From Sycobia sp. Sy_11 (taxonomy: Eukaryota > Arthropoda > Insecta > Hymenoptera > Epichrysomallidae), in assembly GCA_018907035.1 (NCBI GenBank), contig JACCIC010000048.1, positions 3,181,501 to 3,245,500 of the forward strand: DNA of 64,000 nucleotides, read 5' to 3'. Of this stretch, positions 56,759-64,000 are shown piece by piece (the first letter of the stretch is position 1; the number at the start of each line of letters is the position of its first letter). The notes beneath the pieces are model-generated. The model made no database searches. It saw only the letters and a program-made list of their open reading frames with translations, and was not told the DNA's origin. The translations under genes were made by a program, and so were the position numbers.

Positions 56759-57832
56759 ATATATTAAAATAAAAAAGAACAAGTTTTTGACAATAATAAC
56801 ATAACCGGTAAAAATGAGTAAACCTACTGTTTTTTATATGTTAAAGCTAATACTTCATAAAAAAAAATGTATCCGAATGTGCTATAAAAGATTTTTATCA
56901 CTCAAAAGTGTTGCGGATTTTCTCATGTATTTAAATACATAAACTCATAAATGTAAAAGTGCGGACTTAAAATTCAATTATACATAAGAGATGTAGCTAT
57001 TAAATAAAGAGACTGTTGAAATAACACATTTTATTTGGATATTATATATATTGATTTATAATATCTTTCAATTTAACCCCTTTTCTATCCCTACATCGTT
57101 TTATTCAAATCTTCCATTGCCTGAAACAGTGCTGGAATCTTTTTCTGTTAGTTTCTTTAAGAAGCACGCCGCTTTTTATTTCACGGCTTCAACAGATTCA
57201 TATCTTTATTGAAAAAAGTCACCTTATTATTTATTTATTTACTTAATTGTCTGCCCTCGTATGTATGAAATTATTGTAACTTTGGAAATTATTTGTTTAT
57301 TCGATTCTATTTACGAAGTGTCAGAAAATTTCATACTCTCCTGAGTTCATTCATTTTTACTGCTTTTAAATACTGCAGTTTGCTCTTGTTTCAAGTTCTA
57401 AGAGTAGCCTGAATTTTTTCCTCGCAAACTTTTTATTTTATATCCATATATTTTATATTAGAAATTTTTATTTTATACCTTCATCTCTGTTTCACCTCTG
57501 TGAGACTATTGTATTTTATTGAGACAAATAAAATATAGTTTTATGTAACTGTACTTTGTACTTTTACTGCAAAACATTATTCATAATTAAAAATTTCTGG
57601 AATTGAAAAATCAGAAACGATAGCGTGTAGTTCTAATTGTAAAAAAAGGAATACTATTTTTCAATTCGTGTGTTCAGTGACCAGCATCTATGCTTTGCTA
57701 TTTGTACTCTCATAAGGATGATTCATTCCAATCTCTTTTTTTTCCATGGCCATTGCGTATTACACGATGATCTGTTTTGAGATGAGACCAACGCAAAAAC
57801 TCGAGAATATATTTTATGCGCGACAGAATCAT
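56759..57832. other. AT-rich spacer, no gene seen
   Basis: No coding motif or shared repeat recognised. Confidence 0.45.
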
Positions 57833-58318
57833 CCCGTGTAGAAATTTATTCTCGAATCTAACTAGTATCGGGTGAGTTTTCCTTATCAAATGTTCGGACC
57901 CAGAAGGGAAATCTAGTCTGATCCTAGTTCCGATTTGTCCCACTTTTAATAGCATTCCTAATAGGGAACGAGCTTAGATTTTGGTAGGTATACCAAGCTA
58001 GAAACTAGACAAAATCTAGTCAGAAAATCTAGAAATTAAGCCAATAATAAATTAATCTAATTTTGTTTCCTCGATTAAGTGAATAATTTTGACTCTTTAA
58101 TATTTATTTATTTAAAATAAAAAAATATATTTACGTATTTAAGTGACGCATACCATTTAATTAGCATTCATAAATTATTTTCTATATGACTATTACGTAT
58201 TACGATTTACAATAACAATTAATAATTATTAATATATTTTTTATACACTAATTATTGTAAATTTTAATGTTAAACACCTCTGCTGAACACATATAATATT
58301 TTATTCGATGAAAAAAAT

Positions 58319-58395
58319 TCCGACCTCCGCTGAGTATCGAACCCACGACCCTACGATTCGCAAGCTAACGCATTATGCACTATGCTAGAACACAA
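58319..58395 (-). mobile_element. tRNA-like sequence / SINE head (second family)
   Basis: The minus strand has an A-box-like TAGCATAGTGCATAATGCG and a B box GGGTTCGATACTC at the spacing of a tRNA gene, followed by CAGCGGAGGTCGG and a run of A/T. Arm pairing is incomplete and no CCA-end stem was confirmed, so a tRNA-derived SINE head is more likely than a functional tRNA gene. Single copy here. Confidence 0.55.
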
Positions 58396-58545
58396 TGTGG
58401 GATTACTATATTATAGTTTGCATATGACCGTAAAGCACTTAAGATAATATAATAATTTTATAAATACAAGATAAAACATACATAGGAAATCAATTTTTTA
58501 AATTCTTTCCCATGTTGAAAAGATCTGCGGGTGTTTATATACTAT

Positions 58546-58546
58546 A

Positions 58547-58607
<61 letters not shown>

Positions 58608-58673
58608 CACGTGCGCGCGCACACGCACACACACACACAACACACACACACACACACACACACATTTATTTAT

Positions 58674-58713
<40 letters not shown>
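58546..58713. repeat. (TA)n-(CA)n-(TA)n microsatellite complex
   Basis: TA repeat (58550-58600), GC/CA repeat (58608-58663) and a second TA repeat (58677-58713) in succession. Confidence 0.95.
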
Positions 58714-58720
<7 letters not shown>

Positions 58721-58739
58721 CTAATTTTCGTACACATAA

Positions 58740-59110
58740 GGTCTTGATTAGAAAAGACGACGTTCTTTCCAATATTAGAAAAAGTTGAGGAAATCTAACT
58801 AGAATCAAAATAGAAAGTCTACCCATTTTCTTACTTCTCTAACTTTGCAGATTCCGCCTAGGAAAACGTGAGTTTTTCCAAAATAGGGAGAAGTTAAGAA
58901 AATTTGATTAGATCCAAGATAGAAAGCCTGATAATTTCCTTAAGTTTTTTACTTGTAAAATTTTGACTAGTGAAAACACGTATTTCTTTCTAACATCAAT
59001 AAAAGATAAGGAAATCTGAATAAATTCGAGAAAGTAATAAGTAATATATGACGATTATTAGATGATCGTAGGGAAATCTAACTCGGATCTGGCGAGTTTT
59101 ACCTACATGA
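58740..59110 (+). repeat. Diverged tandem repeat, about 110-bp period
   Basis: GAGGAAATCTAACTAGA at about 58787, AAGAAAATTTGATTAGAT at about 58896 and AAGGAAATCTGAATAAAT at about 59008 recur with similar flanks, including AGATAGAAAGCCTG-type blocks. It makes up the right half of the TIR-bounded element. Confidence 0.6.
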
Positions 59111-59180
59111 GGAAATCATCAGTAATACTGACTAGGATCTAGCCCGAACTAGGGATATACCGAGTATATTTCTGCACGGG

Positions 59181-59734
59181 ATGTTGAAAGTATAGACGAA
59201 TAATTTATGGTAAGAAATTATGTCGTAGTGTGCATATTGAGAATTATGTGGATTTGTGAATACAGTTCTATATTGCATCATGATTATTTCGAAATTTAAA
59301 GTGGCTTCATTGACTTCAAATAGTCTTTCTAAAGATATTTAAAAAATGCATAGTATACATTAATTATTACGTTTTCGCATACCGTCAAGACTTAATAATA
59401 GGGTGCATATGTAGAATAGGAAAAAATATCCAAATTACAATTTTATATCATTTTTTATGTAAAACAGGCGAAAATTTATGTATATACATTAATATCTTAA
59501 TCAGTTATATAAAGATTTTTTATATTGAGGATTATTGGAATCCCTATAAGATAGTGGCTTAACCTCGGGTGTAACATACAATTTGTTTAGAAAAATAAAA
59601 TTAAAGCTTATGATAATGCTATTAGCTTGATGAATGAAATTAGTATATTATTTGTAGCGATAAGAAAATTAGGAATCAACATTAAAAAATTTTAAATATA
59701 CTTACCTTACGTCGACTGATATAAACTAAAATAC
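59181..59734. other. AT-rich spacer, no gene seen
   Basis: No coding motif or shared repeat recognised. Confidence 0.45.
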
Positions 59735-60318
59735 TATATATTTTTTTATCGGTCTTACATGCAATCTCTTTTATAAATTAAAATTAAAAATTGTACTTAT
59801 GTCGACCGTTCTGAATTAAATTATTAAATATTTATATCGGTCTTACAGTTTTTATAATATAATATATTAACTAAAATAATGACAGTCAGACTGCCCATGT
59901 TTATATTCACCTTCGAAGAATCTGAAATAGAACTTATTACTACAATAAATTATATTAAAAATTAAAAATTAAAAATAAAAATAAAAAGAGTTTAGTTAAC
60001 ATAAATAGAGTTTAGTTCCTGAGGATGAATCGTAGCGGTTCGAAATTTCGAGCACCAAAGGCAAATGCAAATGTAAGGTGGGCAGTCAAGTTGTTATTTA
60101 CTAATATAGAATATTTTTTTTATTATTTTTATTTTATTTATTATTTTATTTTATTCTTATTTTTAATTTTTAATATAATTTATTGTAGTAATAAGTTCTA
60201 TTTCAGATTCTTCGGGGGCAAATATAAACAAGGACAGTCTGACTGTCATTATTTTAGCTAATATATTATAATATAAAGACTGTAAGAACAATAAAAATAT
60301 TTATTAATTTAATCTTTT
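59735..60318. mobile_element. Hammerhead-bearing repeat family, locus E (inverted pair)
   Basis: The minus arm (59735-59990) has the GTACTTATGTCGACC end, tail repeats, the AATGACAGTCAGACTGCC box and TCTGAAATAGAACTTATTAC, but lacks the core. The plus arm (60005-60318) starts GAGTTTAGTTCCTGAGGATG with the core at 60019-60046. It runs through GGTGGGCAGTCAAG, TTTCAGATTCTTCGGGGG, the GACAGTCTGACTGTC palindrome and the 3' end AAAATATTTATTAATTT. Arrangement mirrors locus C. Confidence 0.68.
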
Positions 60319-61700
60319 ATAAATTAATAAAATTATATTAGTAGTTAAAATAGACACAATTATCAGTCGCCATCGAAAGCAGCATAATTATATTATTGTT
60401 ATTTTAAAATAAATTTAAATATATAATATTTTTATGGATAAGCAAAAATCAAAACTGGGCTCCTTATGATTGGTGATAAGCGATTTTGGCTCCCTACTTT
60501 ATACGATGCTACTTGACAGGGCCATCTTAAAACGATGTTTTTTTTTATTATATAATAATAATGCTTGATCACGACGATAGTTTAAAACAAAGTTGATATA
60601 CAGCAGTGTAAACTACGGGATAGCCTACAAAAAACTATTTTACAGATTTTTTTGCATATTGCTTATCTTCATGTCGATAATATGATTCATCAGTACTATT
60701 CAATTATATTAAAAAAACATTCATTTTCATTATTGCAGAAGTAAGTTAAAATAAATCTTCAAACTCATTGTAGGTTTTTTTCTAAGTTAAAATATTTGAA
60801 ATTAAATCGGATGCTATACTTTCTTTGCTTTCTAGCAACATTTGAGTTTTTTAAATTATATTAAATTTAATATATACAAGTAATAATTTTATTTACGATC
60901 TGTCATTTTAATTGAATTTTTTCTTAACAAGAGAATGTTTTACGGTAAAAAACACACGTTAAACAGTTGTACGTTTTACTACTTTTTATTTATATAATTT
61001 TTTATTATTTATAAGGAACTGTATAGTAATTTTATTAAATTATAAAATTAACAATAAAAGAAAATTGTGAAGATTTCATTAGACGTATATATGCTAACAT
61101 TTATCTTTTAATAAAATTAAAATTATAATAATTATGTTATCATGAATGATTAGTAATAAAAATTAATTTAATAGAAATAAGTACATTAGAACATATTTTA
61201 TTGATTTTTGTGAGAAATTTTGTCAAAATAGTCAGAGTCAAAATAATATTACACAAAAATTTTGTATTCCTTAAATATTTCTATTAATAAGAATAGTACT
61301 TTTTTCAATATACTTTTATCCGTAGAGAGAATTTTAGTTTTTAAGAAAATTTCGACCCAAGTAAAAGATTGTGACTAACCTTGTTTTTGTTTAATAAATA
61401 AAGACTACTTTGAAATACAAAAAATATTTAACATTTTTTTAATATGATTTTATTATGAATATTTTAACTTATTATATATAAACTTTGTGTAATGTTCCAA
61501 ATACTTGTCCGTATTATGATATAAATACATTTATGAAGATAATATAGTACAGATACATTAACAACAATATTTATTTCGCGATCTATATGTGATTAGTAAA
61601 TATAAAGAATAATTGGAAAAAATGTAAAATTTTTGGTTTCTTAATAGTCACATTAATGGTGGAAATAATAATTATTAAATAATAATTATTAAAGACAAAA
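60319..61700. other. AT-rich spacer, no gene seen
   Basis: No coding motif or shared repeat recognised. Confidence 0.45.
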
Positions 61701-62510
61701 AAACATAAATATAAGAAAAAATCAGCCACGTATTGCGGAGTGCGACAAAAAGTAAATACGCGGAGGCTTGCCTTCATTTTTCCAATCCTCCGGCACAAAA
61801 GCCCCATATATCGCCGCAAATTCCGCGAAATAACACCGTGCAACATCCCCCCCCCCGCACGTAATATTCCCGATGCTACGGCTGTGAGAGGGTAGGGAAG
61901 GTGTTCGAGCGAATTTATGCACATAGAAAAGACTATTTTCGTCCGAGCGCTACACGCGAAGAGCTGACACATTCAAAGGGATGAGACTACCGACAAAAAT
62001 ACATTTTATTCTGCGTGGCCTGTAAGTTAAAACTGTCTCTGGCTTACAATTTCCTCCACGATAATCAAGATGCAACGAAGGTAGATACAGAATATCTTCC
62101 TCTCGATCTTCCCCGGTTGGACGAATTCATTAGACCAGGCGAATTAGGTTCACAATGGCCGATTTATCAACAATTTCTCCAACGCCTATTTTTTTGCATT
62201 AAATGATAGATGAGGATGTGTAGAATAAGACCCTAAATTGTCGGGATCGTACCCCATCGGCAACGAATTTATTTATTGCAAAATAGCAAAAATAAAAGCT
62301 CTTTTTTTACTTTTTCTTTAATAGTTGTAATAATACACAAAGTGTACTTTCAAAATGGCGACCAGTTGCAAAATTATTTATATTGCAACGTAACCATTGC
62401 GAAGTTCGCCAACGGCTGGAAATTTTTTAATGCAGTAAAATGCAATCATTAGTGGATATTAATAGTAATAAAAGCTGAAAAGACCAGATTTTTAAATTAA
62501 ATTTTTATAT
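61701..62510. other. GC-richer stretch of unknown nature
   Basis: A minus-strand frame (61922-61722) encodes CYFAEFAAIYGAFVPEDW and nearby residues, and a plus frame (62015-62206) encodes EYLPLDLPRLDEFIRPGELG. Both look more coding-like than their surroundings but match no family I recognise. There is a C10 run near 61845-61856. It could be the 5' part of the following copia element or an older insertion. Confidence 0.3.
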
Positions 62511-62520
62511 TGTTTAAAGT

Positions 62521-62970
62521 TAAAAACACCGTTGCTGGTATGGTAAGGAAAAAATTGAAATAGAAGCTTTTGTAAAAAATAAATGGATTCCGGGAATAAT
62601 ATATAATGTTTTGTATGTACCTGATTTAAGGAAAAATTTATTTTCTCCGAAAGGTAGTGCGAAAAAGGGCGTAACGTTTGTAATTACCGATGATGACACA
62701 CGATGTTATTTTGTGCACGAGGGTAAAATAATAGCTACGGGCTCTGACCTAGGAAATTTACACAAAATTGATATACGCGTTTTAGAACCGAAACGTTGTT
62801 ATGCAATGAAAAAAAATGATAAAGTAGAATCTTTATAAATATGGCATGAACGTTTCTGCCATCGAGACAAGCTTCATGTAAAACAGTTTTTAAATAGTAT
62901 AGGTAAGCCTATTTTAAATAAACATAATTTTTGTGAGGGTTACGTCTACGGTAAACAAACTTGATTAAGG
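62521..62970 (+). pseudogene. copia 2 protease-integrase junction and zinc domain
   Basis: KIEIEAFVKNKWIPGIIYNV then LYVPDLRKNLFS is the conserved copia block after the protease. A GAG-pre-integrase segment with WHERFCHRDKLHVKQF (His pair) follows after a TAA stop at 62836. CEGYVYGKQT has lost the second Cys of the zinc site (Cys to Tyr). A TGA stop follows KQT near 62962. Confidence 0.82.
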
Positions 62971-63867
62971 TTTCATAAAAACATAGAACGCGCTAAGAAA
63001 GCACGGGAAATTATACATGCGGATGTATGCGGGCCTATGGAACAAGAATCGTTGGGAAGAAAATTATATTTCCTCATTTTTAAAGATGATTTTACAGGGT
63101 TTAGGTACTTTTATTTTATTAGGAATAAATACGAAGTTCTTGAGTATGTAAAATCCTTATTTATTGAAATTGAAAATCAGTTTAATGAAAATGTTAAAGA
63201 GTTTCATACCGACGGTGGTAGAGAATTTAAAAATAATGAAATATCAAGTTTTCTAAAAAATAAAGGGATTAAACATATAATAAATGTTCCATATACACCA
63301 GAGCAAGATGGTATTGCAGAATGAGAAAACAGAATTATAGTCAAGGCCACACGATCTATGATCTATTCAAAATCTTCGTTGCCTTTATTTTTGTGGGTAG
63401 AGGCAATGAACACAGCGGTTTATGTAATAAATAGAACAGGACCTACGAAATGTGACGGTAAAACTCCTTTTGAATTATGGGATCAAAAAATTGCAAATAT
63501 AGAGAACTTAGAGATTTTTGGTAAGGAGTGTTATGTTCACATACCGTGTGAAAAAAGACGAAAATTAAGTAAAAAGTCACTGAAAGGATACTTGGTAGGA
63601 TATTTAGAGAATTATAAGGGCTACCGTGTATATGTTCGGAAAATGCGAGATGTAATTGTGGGTCGCGACGTTCTATTTAAGTCTGAAACGATAATAAATG
63701 AATCACAAATAATAGATTCGGAAATCAATGATAATAAAATATACGCGAATGAAACAAAAAGCATTGAAAATAGCGATTGTGAAGAAAAAACGTTTCATCG
63801 AACGTGTCGACTCAAAATATATCTAACACGAGAGAGTTACGGAATAGAAGCACGCTTGAACCAATAA
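62971..63867 (+). pseudogene. copia 2 integrase
   Basis: IIHADVCGPMEQESLG carries the first catalytic Asp, EFHTDGGREFKNNEISSFL the second and VPYTPEQDGIAE the Glu, so the D-D-E triad is complete. A TGA stop directly follows (63322), where an Arg codon is usual. The same frame then continues with WVEAMNTAVYVINRTGPTKC, the GKTPFELW block, FGKECYVHIPCEKRRKLSKK and the SLKGYLVGYLENYKGYRVY block of the C-terminal region, ending at a stop at 63867. Confidence 0.88.
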
Positions 63868-64000
63868 ATTTTTATGGATGTTCAATTACGTTTCTAGCCG
63901 AAAGAGAAAATCCCCCTGCAACTTATAGCGAAGTGATATATTCAATAAATAATGAAAAATGGAAAAAAGCAATGCAGGAAGAAATGAACTCATTAGAAGA
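63868..64000 (+). pseudogene. copia 2 reverse transcriptase start, cut by window
   Basis: After a frameshift the reading NPPATYSEVIYSINNEKWKK and AMQEEMNSLEE matches the opening of copia RT ('W..AM..E...L'). The rest lies beyond the window. Confidence 0.75.

Larger units (their letters stand above)
57833..59180. mobile_element. TIR-bounded repeat-rich element (1.35 kb)
   Basis: The left edge reads CCCGTGTAGAAAT (57833) and the reverse strand of the right edge reads CCCGTGCAGAAAT (59180), a 13-bp inverted repeat with one difference. Inside are a tRNA-like repeat, TA and CA microsatellites and subterminal tandem units. A segment AATCTAACTAG with GGGTGAGTTTTCCT after it near 57855 recurs in direct orientation near 59070. 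There is no transposase. AT is present at both flanks (possible 2-bp duplication). Confidence 0.42.
62511..64000 (+). mobile_element. copia retrotransposon 2, running off the right edge
   Basis: The GAG-pre-integrase domain, integrase and the first residues of RT follow in order on the + strand. One frame carries 62521-63867 interrupted by only three stop codons, so decay is recent compared with the other elements. No 5' LTR or gag was recognised upstream. The window ends inside RT. Confidence 0.88.

Noticed and set aside
58512..58826. Tyr-Ile and Thr-His repeat frames
   Set aside because: Translations of (TA)n and (CA)n microsatellites, also near 20520, 30000, 30970, 42010, 43050 and 50150.

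Overview
This window is a piece of an AT-rich insect nuclear genome, very probably hymenopteran (an ant or a relative; this is inferred from the mix of mariner, BEL/Pao, R1-like and copia elements with very long dinucleotide microsatellites, not from a diagnostic gene). There is no bacterial gene organisation. Almost everything recognisable is a decayed mobile element or simple repeat. The one well supported host gene is a two-exon fragment on the + strand: a 125-nt coding first exon at 37536-37660 and a 282-nt exon at 55414-55695. They join in frame across a 17.75-kb intron and encode the N-terminus of a single-pass membrane protein with a Ser/Thr/Pro-rich region before the membrane segment. 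The rest of the gene lies downstream of anything I could recognise.

Layout. 0.2-1.75 kb: an R1-clade-like non-LTR element with a large internal deletion. 1.8-7.5 kb (-): BEL/Pao element A, with nearly all of gag-pol and an LTR-like promoter region. 8.35 kb: SINE copy 1. 9.1-13.66 kb (+): BEL/Pao element B with both LTRs recognisable. 14.6-16.3 kb (-): a tandem repeat and a Ty3/gypsy integrase fragment. 16.7-20.5 kb: a GC/AT/GC block with mirrored ends set in (TA)n. 20.56-21.4 kb (-): an internally deleted mariner. 21.84-22.24 kb: first copy of a repeat with a hammerhead-like core. 22.5-24.3 kb: a gypsy-type primer-site signature, a weak candidate host exon, an RTE-like tail repeat and a mariner end. 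24.5-28.94 kb (-): BEL/Pao element C. 29.3-34.5 kb: second hammerhead-like copy, array fragments and a tandem triplication of about 715 bp. 36.4 kb: mariner fragment.

The intron (37.66-55.41 kb) holds two further hammerhead-like loci, two oppositely oriented copies of a compound repeat (a 60-bp array plus an RTE-like tail), SINE copy 2, a Helitron-like 3' end, a full-length mariner with both TIRs and TA duplication, a copia element with its 3' LTR, and many microsatellites. After exon 2 come SINE copy 3, a TIR-bounded repeat-rich element, a fifth hammerhead-like locus and a relatively fresh copia element running off the right edge.

The most interesting signals are: (1) five dispersed loci sharing a CTGANGA ... 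GAAAC hammerhead-like core and a common 3' end, three of them arranged as inverted pairs, which suggests Penelope-like or retrozyme-like elements; (2) a tRNA-derived SINE family with three copies, each with its own target-site duplication; (3) the 60/180-bp higher-order arrays that travel with an RTE-like tail; and (4) duplicated 54-bp exon-like cassettes. None of the retroelement or transposase genes is intact.
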